A program made the translations under genes and the position numbers. Below are positions 10,942-23,257 of a stretch of DNA of 64,000 bases, in pieces. The stretch comes from Methyloligella halotolerans (GTDB lineage: Bacteria > Pseudomonadota > Alphaproteobacteria > Rhizobiales > Methyloligellaceae): contig NZ_MASI01000001.1 of assembly GCF_001708935.1 (NCBI RefSeq), positions 248,001-312,000 of the forward strand, read 5' to 3'. Within the stretch, counting starts at the first letter, position 1; the number at the start of each line of letters is the position of its first letter. The notes under the pieces are model-generated. The model was given only the letters and a program-made list of their open reading frames with translations, did no database searches and was not told the DNA's origin.

Positions 10942-11937
10942 TCAGGCTTCAGAGGGGGCTTGGGACTCGACGAGAACGTCGGTCCAAAGTTCTTCCGGAT
11001 CGGGCTCGGGATCCTCGAGGGCGAATTCGGCGGCGTCGTTCACGACGGCGCGGATCTCCTTGTCGATGGTCTTGAGATCCTCTTCGGTGGCGATGCCGGC
11101 ATCCATCAGGCGATTGCCCACGAGATCGATGGGATCGTGATGTTCGCGCACGTCCTTCACTTCTTCGCGGGTGCGGTACTTGGCGGGGTCCGACATGGAG
11201 TGGCCGCGATAGCGGTAGGTGAGCATCTCCAGAATATAGGGCCCGGCGCCCTGGCGCGCATGGTGGACTGCGCGGGCGCCCGCGTCCGCCACGGCGGAGA
11301 TATCCATGCCGTCCACCTGCTCGCCGGGAATGCCGAAGGCGGCGCCGCGATTATAGAGCTTGTGGGCGTTGGCGCTGCCGCGCTCGACCGACGTGCCCAT
11401 GGCGTAGCGGTTGTTCTCGATCACGTAGACGACCGGCAGCTTCCACAGCGATGCGATGTTGAAGCTCTCGTAGACCTGGCCCTGATTGGCGGCGCCTTCG
11501 CCGAAATAGGTCAGACAGACGCGGCCGTTGTCCCGGTAGTGGTTGGCAAAGGCGATGCCAGTGCCGAGTGGTGCGGGCGTGCCGACGATGCCGTGGCCGC
11601 CGTAGAACTCCTTCTCCACGGAGAACATGTGCATGGAGCCGCCCTTGCCCTTGGAGTAGCCGCTGCGGCGGCCGGTGAGCTCGGCCATGACGTATTTCGG
11701 ATCCATTCCGCAGCTCAGCATGTGGCCGTGATCGCGATAGGCGGTGATGACCTGGTCGCCCTCCTCGATCACCGTGCGCATGCCGGTGACTATGGCTTCC
11801 TGGCCGATATAGAGGTGGCAGAAGCCGCCGATCCGCCCCATGCCGTAGAGCTGTCCCGCCTTCTCCTCGAAGCGGCGGATCAGGAGCATGGCGCGATAGG
11901 TGTCGAGGCTGGAGGTGTCGCCCTTGCGGCCGATCAC
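10942..11937 (-). CDS. pdhA: Pyruvate dehydrogenase E1 alpha
   Basis: Thiamine-diphosphate-dependent E1-alpha subunit. Family landmarks are [20 protein letters not shown], the HGHMLSCG region, the ThDP motif beginning with [15 protein letters not shown] and ending near NNRYAMGTS, and the phosphorylation-loop equivalent [16 protein letters not shown]. From the GTG at 11937 the product is 331 residues, which covers the whole fold. An open frame immediately upstream (11938-12125) may be the true N-terminus, joined if one G is restored near 11936 (see separate entry); the protein would then be about 394 residues. First gene of pdhA-pdhB-unknown-pdhC, downstream of the ftsB-like gene. Confidence 0.94.
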   Translation of the reverse strand: MIGRKGDTSSLDTYRAMLLIRRFEEKAGQLYGMGRIGGFCHLYIGQEAIVTGMRTVIEEGDQVITAYRDHGHMLSCGMDPKYVMAELTGRRSGYSKGKGGSMHMFSVEKEFYGGHGIVGTPAPLGTGIAFANHYRDNGRVCLTYFGEGAANQGQVYESFNIASLWKLPVVYVIENNRYAMGTSVERGSANAHKLYNRGAAFGIPGEQVDGMDISAVADAGARAVHHARQGAGPYILEMLTYRYRGHSMSDPAKYRTREEVKDVREHHDPIDLVGNRLMDAGIATEEDLKTIDKEIRAVVNDAAEFALEDPEPDPEELWTDVLVESQAPSEA

Positions 11938-12125
11938 CTCGTCGCGACCTCGGCCGCGAAGCTCTCGGTGTGTCCATTCCCGTTTCCGCCGGCAGCGCCG
12001 TTGCGCGGTCCCGCCGCGGCTTCCGGCGGATCTGCTTCCAACCGGCCTTTGTCTTCCGACGGGTTTTGCGCCGCCTGAGACAGGAAGCGTGGAATGGGCT
12101 GGGAATTTTGGCTTTGAGTACTCAA
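11938..12125 (-). other. Probable N-terminal extension of PdhA in another frame
   Basis: A 63-codon open frame starting with TTG 12125, preceded by GGAGG at 5-base spacing, a strong ribosome site. It encodes a Gln/Ser/Pro/Gly-rich, low-complexity sequence and runs into the pdhA start with a one-base register difference (its own stop overlaps the pdhA GTG). Restoring one G in the run at 11936-11938 would fuse it to PdhA (AAEVATR then VIGRKGD). Rhizobial PdhA proteins carry a disordered N-terminal tail, but usually a shorter one. It could also be a short leader peptide. Confidence 0.45.
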
Positions 12126-12222
12126 CCGGGCCTCCGTCGGCTCAAGCCACTGGAGGCAGTTTTACACGGATCGACCCTGCCCCGCCACCGACGCAGCCGG
12201 GCTTTTCCCAGCTATCGGCCGG

Positions 12223-12549
12223 CTAGCGTTCGGGACGCGGCATGAAGGATTCGTTGGGCGCTCGTCGCTTCATCATGACGACCTCGTCGTTATGGGCGAG
12301 ATCGAGAATGGCGCGGGCGCGCTCGTCGAGCATGTCGGGGTCGAGGCTTTCGGGACGCAGCAGCGCCACGTCGCGCTCCAGGCGCTTGCGGACTTCCTGG
12401 AGCCCAGCGAGCTCGCCCTGCAGCACCTCCTTGCGGGACTGCAGCTCCTCACGGGCCTTCATACCGTGATCGCCGCTCTGCAGGCTGTAGCCGAAATATG
12501 CGCCGATCCCGCAGGCGAGCAGCGGGAAGATCAGTGACCGGACACCCAT
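12223..12549 (-). CDS. ftsB: FtsB/DivIC-type septum protein
   Basis: Short bitopic membrane protein of 108 residues with one N-terminal hydrophobic helix (SLIFPLLACGIGAYFGYSL), then a coiled coil (about 35-80, rich in Glu/Leu/Arg heptads: REELQSRKEVLQGELAG). The layout, length and place between eno and pdhA match the FtsB/DivIC septum-formation family of alphaproteobacteria, which bridges FtsL and FtsQ in the divisome. The ATG at 12549 (MGVRSLIFP) is preferred because it places the helix at the N-terminus; an in-frame start 16 codons upstream is possible. Confidence 0.85.
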   Translation of the reverse strand: MGVRSLIFPLLACGIGAYFGYSLQSGDHGMKAREELQSRKEVLQGELAGLQEVRKRLERDVALLRPESLDPDMLDERARAILDLAHNDEVVMMKRRAPNESFMPRPER

Positions 12550-12650
12550 GACAGACGCGAAACCCCCTCCCCGGAAACCTTCCCCCGATGGCGCCACGCT
12601 TTGGCGCGGGGGCGAATCGGCAGTCTCGGCGAGAGAGAGTTAAGGCCTGG

Positions 12651-14128
<1,478 letters not shown>

Positions 14129-14851
14129 ATGGCCTATAATTCCCACCGTGCCCTCGTGCTCTTCTCAGGCGGGCAGGATTCGACTGTCTGCCTGGCTCAC
14201 GCTCTTTCCCGTTACACCCATGTCGAGACAGTGGGGTTCGATTACGGCCAGCGGCATGCGGTCGAGCTCGAGTGCCGGCAGACAGTTCTCGACCGGCTGC
14301 GGGAGGCCTTCCCGGATTGGGCGCGCAAGCTGGGCGCCGATCACATGCTCGACCTTTCCGGATTCGGTGCCATCAGCGACACGGCGCTGACCGGCCAGTC
14401 CGAGATCGTGATGCTGGAGTCCGGTCTGCCGAGTACCTTCGTGCCCGGGCGGAACCTCGTCTTTTTCACCTATGCATCGGCTCTCGCCTATCGGCGGGAT
14501 CTGCGGGTGCTCGTGGGCGGGATGTGCGAGACGGACTATTCCGGCTACCCGGACTGCCGCCACGAGACATTGGAGGCGCTGGAGCGGGCGCTCCGGCTGG
14601 GCACCGAATTCGACTTCGCCATCGAGACTCCCTTGATGTGGCTGTCCAAGGCGGAGACCTGGGCCCTGGCTGACCGTCTCGGGGGGCAACCCCTCGTCGA
14701 TCTCATCATCGAGCACAGCCACACCTGCTATCGCGGCGACCATCAGACCCGCCACGACTGGGGTTATGGCTGCGGCGATTGTCCGGCCTGCGAGCTTCGG
14801 GCCCGCGGGTATCGGGAATGGCACGCCGCGCGGGACACCGCCGGCGACTAA
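14129..14851 (+). CDS. queC: 7-cyano-7-deazaguanine synthase QueC
   Basis: ATP-dependent enzyme converting 7-carboxy-7-deazaguanine to preQ0 in the queuosine pathway. The PP-loop [16 protein letters not shown] is near the N-terminus (about 11-26), followed by [14 protein letters not shown]. The C-terminal zinc site is in the TCYRGD ... [14 protein letters not shown] region (four Cys). At 240 residues it is normal size. Three non-queuosine genes separate it from queE-queD-queF, so the pathway is split into two transcription units here. Located divergently from eno. Confidence 0.96.
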   Translation: MAYNSHRALVLFSGGQDSTVCLAHALSRYTHVETVGFDYGQRHAVELECRQTVLDRLREAFPDWARKLGADHMLDLSGFGAISDTALTGQSEIVMLESGLPSTFVPGRNLVFFTYASALAYRRDLRVLVGGMCETDYSGYPDCRHETLEALERALRLGTEFDFAIETPLMWLSKAETWALADRLGGQPLVDLIIEHSHTCYRGDHQTRHDWGYGCGDCPACELRARGYREWHAARDTAGD

Positions 14852-15021
14852 GCGAGAGCCATTTCAGAGCGCTAGCGCGCCGGGTTCCGTCTCCTCTTCT
14901 CCATGTCCGCGACGGGATAAATTCGCCCTTCATGCCGAAAAATGGCATAGCTGATGCCGTCGTTCGGCTATTCCCACCGCGCGGCATGATGAGAAACTGG
15001 GAGAATCATACGGAGATACGC

Positions 15022-15780
15022 ATGAAAGCTTTGATGCGACATGCGCCGCTCGTCGCGTTTTGTCTGACGATCGGCGTCTTGTTCTTGACCGAGGGCGTGC
15101 CCTGGGTCGTCGCTCAGTCCGAAGCCGCGCCGGCGACGGCGCAGGCCTCGACGACTGCCCCTTCCGATACGTCCGATACCGCCGTCTCGTCGGATAAGAC
15201 GGGCGAAACCGTGGAGGTCGCCGAAGACGAGACCTCTTCTTCCGGCGATGACGACCAGAAGGCCGGCGCCGCGGCAGATGGCGCACCTGAGGCAGCCGAC
15301 AAAGCCAGCGACGCTGTGGAGTGCTGCAAGCCCGGCGATCAGACCCCGCCAACGGAGCTTGTCGAGAAGATACCACCGGGCGGTCTGCACAGCCCTTATC
15401 CCGACTACAAGAAGATGGCAGCCGACGACCCCAAGCTCGTCGTTCAGTTCCGGCTTCCGGGCTGCAACGAGTGCCATGGCGGCACGGGCGGCGGCGGCTT
15501 CTGCCCCGCGCTCAGCCAAGGTGTCTGGTTCTGGGGCAACACGGACGACGTGCTGTTCCGGTTGATCACCCTCGGTTCCGACGGCCTGGAGAAGCAGGGC
15601 TTCTACCGCCGTCAGTGGGGCAGCGTCCATGCGGGCATGCCTGCGATGGGCCACACCATCAAGACCGCCGATCACCTCTGGAAGATCATTGCCTTCATCC
15701 GGTCCATCAACCCTCCGGGCACCAATCCGCCCGAGAAGGTGATTCCGGGCAAGATGGAGCTTGAGGACTGGGAGAAGTAA
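15022..15780 (+). CDS. Secreted monohaem cytochrome c with acidic linker
   Basis: Periplasmic cytochrome c, 252 residues. A signal peptide (about 1-32: LVAFCLTIGVLFLTEGV, cut near VVAQ-SE) is followed by an Ala/Thr/Ser/Asp/Glu-rich low-complexity region (33-100). A single haem-binding CNECH lies at 148-152, with candidate axial Met at 206 or 209 (HAGMPAMGHTIKT). The haem domain (FWGNTDDVLFRLITLGSD, LWKIIAFIRSINPPG) resembles cytochromes associated with PQQ alcohol/methanol dehydrogenases, but no such dehydrogenase is in this window, so the electron partner is unknown. An unusual Cys-Cys pair (101-102) precedes the haem domain. The ATG at 15022 is chosen for the signal peptide. Confidence 0.8.
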   Translation: MKALMRHAPLVAFCLTIGVLFLTEGVPWVVAQSEAAPATAQASTTAPSDTSDTAVSSDKTGETVEVAEDETSSSGDDDQKAGAAADGAPEAADKASDAVECCKPGDQTPPTELVEKIPPGGLHSPYPDYKKMAADDPKLVVQFRLPGCNECHGGTGGGGFCPALSQGVWFWGNTDDVLFRLITLGSDGLEKQGFYRRQWGSVHAGMPAMGHTIKTADHLWKIIAFIRSINPPGTNPPEKVIPGKMELEDWEK

Positions 15781-15802
15781 GCACTTCTCGCTTCCCAGCA
15801 TG

Positions 15803-15839
15803 AAAAAGGGAGGCGGAAGATTTGCGTCCTCCGCCTCCC
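15803..15839 (-). terminator. Rho-independent terminator for the SDR gene
   Basis: Perfect inverted repeat GGGAGGCGGA (15808-15817) and TCCGCCTCCC (15830-15839) with a 12-nt loop. On the minus strand the stem is followed at once by five T (15803-15807), so it terminates the SDR transcript that ends at 15873. On the plus strand it lies 28 bases after the cytochrome c stop but is followed only by CTATTCTC, so it is a weaker terminator in that direction. Confidence 0.8.
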
Positions 15840-15872
15840 CTATTCTCATCCCTCGATCAGAGGGAACCAAGC

Positions 15873-16607
15873 CTAGAGATCCTGCACCGTCGGGCGCACG
15901 ATCATCTCGTTCACATCCACATCATCCGGCTGGCCGATGGCGAATGCCACGGACTCAGCAATGGCCTGGGACGAGATCGCGATCTGGCCGAACCCGTCGG
16001 CCATCTTCGCCGTCTCCTCGTCGGTGATGTGCTCCAGAAGCTCGGTCGCTACGGCGCCGGGCGAAATGATCGTCACCCGGATATCCTTGTTCTCCTGGCG
16101 CAGACCTTCGGAAATCGCGCGGACGGCGAATTTCGTCCCGCAATAGACCGCGCCGCCCGGGAAGACGACGTGGCCGGCCACGGAGGACAGGTTGATCACC
16201 TGACCGGAGCCCTGCTTCTTCATGAGAGGAAGCACCGCGGCGATGCCGTAGAGGGTGCCCTTGATGTTGACGTCGACCATGCGGTCCCACTCGTCCACCT
16301 TCAGGGCCGTCAGGGGCGATAGCGGCATCAGGCCGGCGTTGTTGACGATGACGTCGACCTTGCCGAACTCGTCGATCGCCGCCTTGACGAAGGCATCCAC
16401 CTCGTCCCGTTTGACGACGTCGACGGATTTGAATGCTGCGCTACCGCCGGCATCCTTGATGTCCTTCACGATCTTCTCGAGATTGTCGGTGCGGCGGGCA
16501 CCCAGCATGACCTTGGCGCCCTGCTTCGCCAGATGGCGGGCGGTGACCTCGCCGATGCCGCTGCTGGCGCCGGTGATCAGTACGACTTTTCCTTCGATAT
16601 TCGCCAT
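15873..16607 (-). CDS. Short-chain dehydrogenase/reductase
   Basis: NAD(P)-dependent classical SDR of 244 residues. The cofactor motif TGASSGIG is at 12-19, NNAGLMPLSP is in the middle, and the catalytic Ser (SSVAG) and YCGTK (Tyr-xxx-Lys) are present. The charged residue after the first Gly-rich loop (ARRTDNLEK) suggests a preference for NADP, as inference only. The substrate is unknown. The ATG at 16607 (MANIEGK) is preferred to one two codons upstream. It is divergent from an AraC-type regulator, a common regulator/target arrangement. Confidence 0.88.
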   Translation of the reverse strand: MANIEGKVVLITGASSGIGEVTARHLAKQGAKVMLGARRTDNLEKIVKDIKDAGGSAAFKSVDVVKRDEVDAFVKAAIDEFGKVDVIVNNAGLMPLSPLTALKVDEWDRMVDVNIKGTLYGIAAVLPLMKKQGSGQVINLSSVAGHVVFPGGAVYCGTKFAVRAISEGLRQENKDIRVTIISPGAVATELLEHITDEETAKMADGFGQIAISSQAIAESVAFAIGQPDDVDVNEMIVRPTVQDL

Positions 16608-16828
16608 GGTCACTCTCCTTCTTAATCTGCGCCTCGGCGCCTTGTGACTGGTTGGGAAAGTGGGGCTTGTGCGCGTGGAGCGGTAGTCAGATGGTCCGGG
16701 CCTCTTGCCTAATCCTCTAAAGTTGCCGTTTTGCGCAAGACGCGGCGGATCGGGAGGCGCTAGGTTGGCGTCGGGCTGGATGCGCGGTTTTCTCCCGCGG
16801 TCTTGGGCTTACAAAAGGATTGCAAAGA
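16608..16828. promoter_or_regulatory. Divergent control region between SDR gene and AraC-type regulator
   Basis: A 221-bp gap between two divergent starts. It probably contains both promoters and binding sites for the neighbouring AraC-family protein, but I could not identify a clear operator or -35/-10 pair. AAAAGGA at 16813-16819 is the ribosome site of the regulator. Confidence 0.4.
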
Positions 16829-17730
16829 ATGGAAAAGCGGCGCGAGCTCGCCTCTCTCATTGATCGATTTTCCGAGGCCGACGGGGTTCAGGCAACTGCG
16901 ATCCCGCGCCTGTTCCTGATCAAGAGCTCCACGCCGACCCTTCCCCTCCATACGGTCTACGAGCCCGCGGTCTGCATCATCGCCCAAGGCAGCAAGCGGG
17001 CGATCCTGGGCGAACAGGTGCTTTCCTACGATGCGGAGAAGTATCTGGTGATCTCCGTCGACGTGCCGGCGGTGGGCCAGATCATGGAGCGACGCCGGAA
17101 GAGCCGTATCTTTGCCTTCGCTTCGATCTGGACCGTGAGACGCTGGCGAGCCTGCTGCTCGATCAGGCGTTTTCTGAGGTGCGGCCGATGGCGCCGGCCC
17201 CTGCCCTTTCGGTCAGCGCGGTGACGCCGGAGTTGACGGATGCCGCCATCCGCATGCTGCGCCTGCTGGATTCGCCGGAAGACGCCAAGGTGCTCGCGCC
17301 GCTGATCGAGCGGGAGATCCTGTTTCGTCTTCTCCAGGGCGAGCAAGGGGCGAAAGTTCGCGAGATCGCCATGGCCGATAGCCGCTTGCAGCGAGTCAGC
17401 CGCGCGATCGGATGGCTGAAGACCAATTACCGCGAGACGCTACGGGTGGACGATCTGGCGGAGACCGCTGGCATGAGTGCGTCGGCCTTCCACAGCCACT
17501 TCAAGTCCATCACCGCCATGAGCCCGTTGCAGTACCAGAAGCAGCTCCGGCTTCAGGAGGCGCGCCGGCTGATGCTGCTGGGGATGCGGGATGCGGCGTC
17601 AGCCAGCTACGATGTGGGCTACAGCAGCCCCTCTCAGTTTAGCCGGGAGTACCGGAGGTTGTTCGGCCTGCCGCCGTCTCAGGATATCGAGCGGTTGCGG
17701 GATCTGCCGCAGAGTTTGGTGGCGGCTTAG
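16829..17730 (+). CDS. AraC-family transcriptional regulator, frameshifted
   Basis: AraC/XylS-type regulator with an AraC_N cupin-like N-terminal domain (residues about 10-160: VYEPAVCIIAQGSKRAILGE) and a C-terminal double helix-turn-helix (about 195-290: LAETAGMSASAFHSHFKSIT, YDVGYSSPSQFSREYRRLFG). The frame is lost at 17089: one G is missing (GAGCG where GAGGCG is expected), which would restore IMEATPEEPYLCLRFDLDRE. The span of 902 bases then makes 300 codons. The ATG at 16829 has AAAAGGA 9 bases upstream. It probably controls the divergent SDR gene. The break is likely a sequence error. Confidence 0.85.
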
Positions 17731-17749
17731 CGGTCCACCACGCTCGAGC

Positions 17750-17776
17750 GTCATGCCGGGTTCACCCGGTGATGAC
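17750..17776. repeat. Short palindromic repeat (GTCAT...ATGAC type)
   Basis: An imperfect palindrome beginning GTCATGCCGGG and ending CCCGGTGATGAC, in the gap between the AraC-type gene and queE. It shares its GTCAT/ATGAC ends and GC-rich stem with elements at 20526-20555 and 63151-63248. Intergenic palindromes of this style are widespread in alphaproteobacterial genomes. Confidence 0.55.
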
Positions 17777-17856
17777 GAGGCGGAGTATTGGTCCGAGATC
17801 TGAACTCAAGGGTTCCCTTGCGCATCTCCGCATAAATCGCCAATTTCCGGGCCAAG

Positions 17857-18492
17857 ATGACTTACGCCGTCAAAGAGATCTTCTACACGCTGCAAGGCGA
17901 AGGGGTGCAGGCCGGAAGGCCGGCCGTCTTCTGCCGTTTTGCCGGCTGCAATCTGTGGTCGGGGCGCGAGGAAGATCGAGGCGAGGCGGTCTGCCAGTTC
18001 TGCGACACGGATTTCGTCGGAACGGACGGCACCGGGGGCGGCAAGTTCCGCGAAGCGGAGGCGCTCGCGGCTGCCTGCAAGGCCGAATGGAAGGGCAATG
18101 GCGGGACACGGCCATTCATCGTGCTGACCGGTGGCGAGCCCATGTTGCAGGTGGACGATGCGTTGATCGACGCGCTGCATGGGGTCGGCTTCGAGATCGC
18201 CATCGAGACCAACGGCACCCTGCCCGTACCGCGCTCCATCGACTGGATCTGCGTGAGCCCCAAGGCGGGCGCGCCGCTTCAGCAGCGGAGCGGCGACGAA
18301 CTGAAGCTCGTCTATCCTCAGGACAGCCTCAGACCCGAGGACCTGTGGGATCTCGACTTCGCCCATCATCTGCTGCAGCCCATGGACGGTCCGCACAAGG
18401 CGGAGAATACCCACGCCGTGATTGACTATTGCATGGCGCACCCCAAATGGCGGTTGAGCGTGCAAAGCCACAAGATCTTGGGCTTACGCTAA
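17857..18492 (+). CDS. queE: 7-carboxy-7-deazaguanine synthase QueE
   Basis: Radical-SAM enzyme that converts 6-carboxytetrahydropterin to 7-carboxy-7-deazaguanine. At 211 residues, it starts MTYAVKEIFYTLQGEGVQAG. The cluster cysteines are in CNLW ... CQFCDTDFVG, the extended CxnCxxC spacing typical of QueE. The LTGGEPMLQ and IETNGTL motifs follow. It precedes queD by 69 bases and with queF forms a three-gene queuosine precursor cluster. Complete. Confidence 0.95.
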   Translation: MTYAVKEIFYTLQGEGVQAGRPAVFCRFAGCNLWSGREEDRGEAVCQFCDTDFVGTDGTGGGKFREAEALAAACKAEWKGNGGTRPFIVLTGGEPMLQVDDALIDALHGVGFEIAIETNGTLPVPRSIDWICVSPKAGAPLQQRSGDELKLVYPQDSLRPEDLWDLDFAHHLLQPMDGPHKAENTHAVIDYCMAHPKWRLSVQSHKILGLR

Positions 18493-18561
18493 ATTAGCCT
18501 AGCTTGCGCCAAATTGGCCGAACCACTGGTCTGGCCCAACGAAATCTCATAAACAGCGCCC

Positions 18562-18938
18562 ATGCGGATCTATAAGGAATTCTTCTTCGAGGCGGCCCAT
18601 CTGCTGCCGTCGGCGCCCGATGGCCACCCGAATGCGCGGGTGCATGGCCACTCGTTCCGCGTGCGCGTCTCGATCGACGGCGCGCCGGATCCGAAGACCG
18701 GCCTGGTCGTGCATTTCGAAGAGGTTGCGAAGGCGATCTCGGAGGCGCGCGAGGCGCTGGATCACCGCTTCCTCAACGATATCGAGGGGCTGGAGCTGCG
18801 ACCTTGGAGCGTATCACCATGTGGATCTGGGACCGGCTCCATAACCGCCTGCCGGGTCTGTCGGAGGTTGCCGTGTCCCGGGACAGCTGCCAGGAAGGCT
18901 GCATCTATCACGGGCCGCACCCGCTCGCGGCCGAGTAG
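18562..18938 (+). CDS. queD: 6-carboxytetrahydropterin synthase QueD, frameshifted
   Basis: Zinc enzyme making 6-carboxytetrahydropterin from dihydroneopterin triphosphate. The N-terminal part shows FFFEAAHLLPSAPDGHPNAR, the VHGHSFRVRV zinc His pair and DHRFLNDIEG. The frame is lost at 18799: restoring one C (CTGCG to CTGCCG) gives LELPTLERITMWIWDRL and the C-terminal VSRDSCQEGCIYHGP, ending at 18938. The 377-base span plus one base gives 125 codons, a normal QueD length. The break is probably a sequence error. It lies between queE and queF. Confidence 0.9.
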
Positions 18939-18961
18939 CATTTGCCGAATAGGATCTTGCG

Positions 18962-19441
18962 ATGGCCGGAGAGGCCGATACGCCCAAACATACGGAAGAG
19001 CTGACCCAGCTCGGCCACGAGACCGCCATTCCCCGGTCGCCCGATGAGGCGCGGCTCGAGCGGGTGCCGAACCCGCATCCTGGGACGGAGTATCTCGCGC
19101 GCTTCACCTGTCCGGAATTCACCTGTCTCTGTCCGGTGACCGGTCAGCCGGATTTCGCCCATCTGGTGATCGACTACGTGCCGGGCGACTGGCTGCTCGA
19201 ATCCAAATCCCTGAAGCTCTACCTGTTCAGCTTCCGCGATCACGGCGGATTCCACGAGGAGACCACCGTCAGCGTCGGCAAGCGGATCGTCGAGGAGATC
19301 GCGCCGCCCTTCCTGCGGATCGGCGGCTATTGGTATCCGCGGGGCGGAATTCCCATCGATGTCTTCTGGCAGCATGGTGAGGCGCCGCAAGGCCTCTGGC
19401 TGCCGGACCAAGGCGTGGCGCCCTATCGCGGGCGCGGCTAA
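18962..19441 (+). CDS. queF: NADPH-dependent preQ0 reductase QueF
   Basis: Reduces the nitrile preQ0 to preQ1, a queuosine precursor, 159 residues. Landmarks: [20 protein letters not shown] with the catalytic Cys, the substrate-contact [20 protein letters not shown] segment, and VDVFW-type C-terminal IDVFWQHGE. Family members of this short type are homodimeric. It ends 11 bases before the DUF1835-type gene. Complete. Confidence 0.95.
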   Translation: MAGEADTPKHTEELTQLGHETAIPRSPDEARLERVPNPHPGTEYLARFTCPEFTCLCPVTGQPDFAHLVIDYVPGDWLLESKSLKLYLFSFRDHGGFHEETTVSVGKRIVEEIAPPFLRIGGYWYPRGGIPIDVFWQHGEAPQGLWLPDQGVAPYRGRG

Positions 19442-19452
19442 GGAGCGTTTTC

Positions 19453-20452
19453 ATGGTTGCGATGGAGCACGACCTCATCATCACCAATGGCGATCAGGCG
19501 GGTAACCTGCTGCGCTCGTCCATCGCCGGCGCGAGGTGCTGCCCTGGCGTGACGTGCTGCACGAAGGCCCGGTGCCTTTCACCGAGGAGCGCGAGGAGCT
19601 TGATGCGATCCGCGCCGACTATCTGGCCTCCCGGGGCTGGGCAACGCCCGAGCAGCTTCGCAACGATTTCGAGTCGCGCAATCGCGGGCTGATGGTCTCG
19701 GAGGTGTTCGACCGGGTGGCGCTGTGGTTCGAGCACGATCTCTACGATCAGCTCCAGCTGCTCCAGATCCTCGATTGGTTCGACGCCCATCCGCGGGAGC
19801 CGGGCAAGCTCCTGCTGGTGCAATCGTCGGAGTTCATCTCCCACATGACGGCGGAGGACCTGCCGGATCTGCGCGCGTCCGAGCAGCCGGTCACCGAGGA
19901 GCAGCTTGCGCTCGCCGCGCGAGGCTGGGCTGCCTTCCGCTCCGATACGCCGGAGGAATGGGCGGAGCTTCTCGACAGCGCGGATGCGTCCCTGCCCTAT
20001 CTCCGGCCGGCGGTCTTGCGCATGCTGGAGGAGCTGCCGGGGCGTGACGGGCTGACCCGCACCGAGCGGCAGATGTTGCAGCCACTCGCAGTCACCGAGC
20101 TCAATCCGCCCCAGATGTTCGCCCTTTCCCAGCGCCAGGAAGAGGCGATGTTCATGGGCGATTGGAGCTTCTGGGCCGTGCTGGACGGCTGTCGCTTTGC
20201 GATACGCCGCTGGTCGACGGGCTTCAGAACGTCTTCTTCAGCCCCGAAGACGCCGCCGGAACCCAGACCTATCTGAAGAGCTCGGTGGGCCTTTCGGAAT
20301 TCGGCAAGGCCGTCGTGATGGGCGAAGCGGACCGGTATTCGGAGAATTCCATCGATCGCTGGTGGGGCGGGACCCACCTCACCGACGACAATCTCTGGCG
20401 CTGGGACCGGGAGGCTCAGGAGCTGATCCCGCCGGGTGTGATCGAGGTTTAG
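19453..20452 (+). CDS. DUF1835-type protein, two frameshifts
   Basis: Protein of unknown function whose N-terminus (DLIITNGDQAGNLLRSS, then VLPWRDVLHEGPVP) and middle (VALWFEHDLYDQLQLLQILDWF) match the DUF1835 family. The reading frame breaks twice: one G is missing near 19531 (after SSIAG) and one C near 20189 (restoring AVLDGLSLCDTPLVDGLQ). The 1000-base span plus two bases equals 333 codons plus stop. No enzymatic motif is recognisable. It follows queF by 11 bases and may be co-transcribed, but a link to queuosine is only positional. Confidence 0.72.
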
Positions 20453-20525
20453 ATCAGGACGGTGTCTTCCCGCTGAAACGGGCAGGACAGAGGGCGTCGC
20501 TGCGGCGGTGACAGACGCGCAGGCT

Positions 20526-20555
20526 GTCATCCCTGCGAAAGCAGGGATCCAGTGA
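20526..20555. repeat. Short palindromic repeat between DUF1835 gene and kdsA
   Basis: GTCATCCCTGC, a GAAA loop, then GCAGGGATCCAGTGAC form a strong hairpin in the 130-bp gap between two convergent genes. It has the same GTCAT/GTGAC-ended design as the other palindromes in this window and could serve as a bidirectional transcription stop, although no U-run follows. Confidence 0.6.
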
Positions 20556-20582
20556 CGATGAGGAGACTAGGCCAGCGTCGGG

Positions 20583-21443
20583 CTAGGCCGTCTCCGTCGC
20601 CGGCGTCTTGATCAGGTAGTCGATGGCGATCAGGTCGGTGAGAAGCGTTTCCAGCTCACTCAACGGCACCATGTTCGGCCCGTCGGAGGGCGCGCTGTCG
20701 GGATCCTCATGGGTCTCGATGAAGAGCCCCGCGACGCCGACCGCGACGGCCGCCCGGGCCAGGGTCGCCACGAAGCGGCGCTCGCCGCCCGACGAATTCC
20801 CCTGCCCGCCCGGCTGCTGCACCGAATGGGTGGCGTCGAAGATCACCGGCGCGCCGGTTTCCGCCATGATGGGGATGCTGCGGAAATCGGTGACGAGGGT
20901 GTTGTACCCGAAAGAGGCGCCGCGCTCGGTCAGGAGCACGTCCTGATTGCCGGCGTCGCAGAGCTTGGCCAGGACGTTCTTCATGTCCCAGGGCGCCATG
21001 AACTGCCCCTTCTTCACATTGACCGGCTTTCCCGTCTCGGCAGCCGCAACCAGCAGATCGGTCTGGCGGCAGAGGAAGGCCGGAATCTGCAGCACGTCCA
21101 CGACCTCGGCGACCTTCTTGCATTGATCCGGTTCGTGGACGTCGGTGATGACGGGGAGGCCGAGCTCTTCGCGGATATCGGCGAAGATGGGAAGCGCCTT
21201 GTCGAGTCCGATGCCGCGCTTCGCCGAACCGGATGTGCGGTTCGCCTTGTCGAAGGAGGATTTGTAGACGAGACCCAGCCCGAGGTTCTGGGCCATCTCC
21301 TTCAGGGCGCTCGCCATCTCCATGGCGTGGTCGCGGCTCTCCATCTGGCAGGGGCCGGCGATCAGGGCGAAGGGTTTGGTATTGTCGAAATCGACCTTGC
21401 CGACGGCGACGGATTTGTGGGGGTCGTTCTTGAAAAGAGCCAT
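20583..21443 (-). CDS. kdsA: 3-deoxy-D-manno-octulosonate 8-phosphate synthase KdsA
   Basis: Condenses arabinose 5-phosphate and phosphoenolpyruvate to KDO 8-phosphate for lipopolysaccharide. The 286-residue TIM-barrel shows [47 protein letters not shown] and the [14 protein letters not shown] segment. Complete and of normal length. It lies 64 bases downstream of pyrG on the same strand. In related genomes kdsA and eno are usually close neighbours; here the queuosine/cytochrome block separates them. Confidence 0.96.
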   Translation of the reverse strand: MALFKNDPHKSVAVGKVDFDNTKPFALIAGPCQMESRDHAMEMASALKEMAQNLGLGLVYKSSFDKANRTSGSAKRGIGLDKALPIFADIREELGLPVITDVHEPDQCKKVAEVVDVLQIPAFLCRQTDLLVAAAETGKPVNVKKGQFMAPWDMKNVLAKLCDAGNQDVLLTERGASFGYNTLVTDFRSIPIMAETGAPVIFDATHSVQQPGGQGNSSGGERRFVATLARAAVAVGVAGLFIETHEDPDSAPSDGPNMVPLSELETLLTDLIAIDYLIKTPATETA

Positions 21444-21507
21444 TCGGGCTTTCTGCCACTAATTCCGGGGACGCGTCGAGCCTCGATAAATGGGTAGTGG
21501 CGCCCGA

Positions 21508-23175
<1,668 letters not shown>

Positions 23176-23257
23176 TTAAAGAACAGCCGTCCACCGGCAT
23201 TGCGATGGAAAGATTGACGCGGGCGGCCGGTCTTTCGCGGCCTGCCGCCCTACCCGC

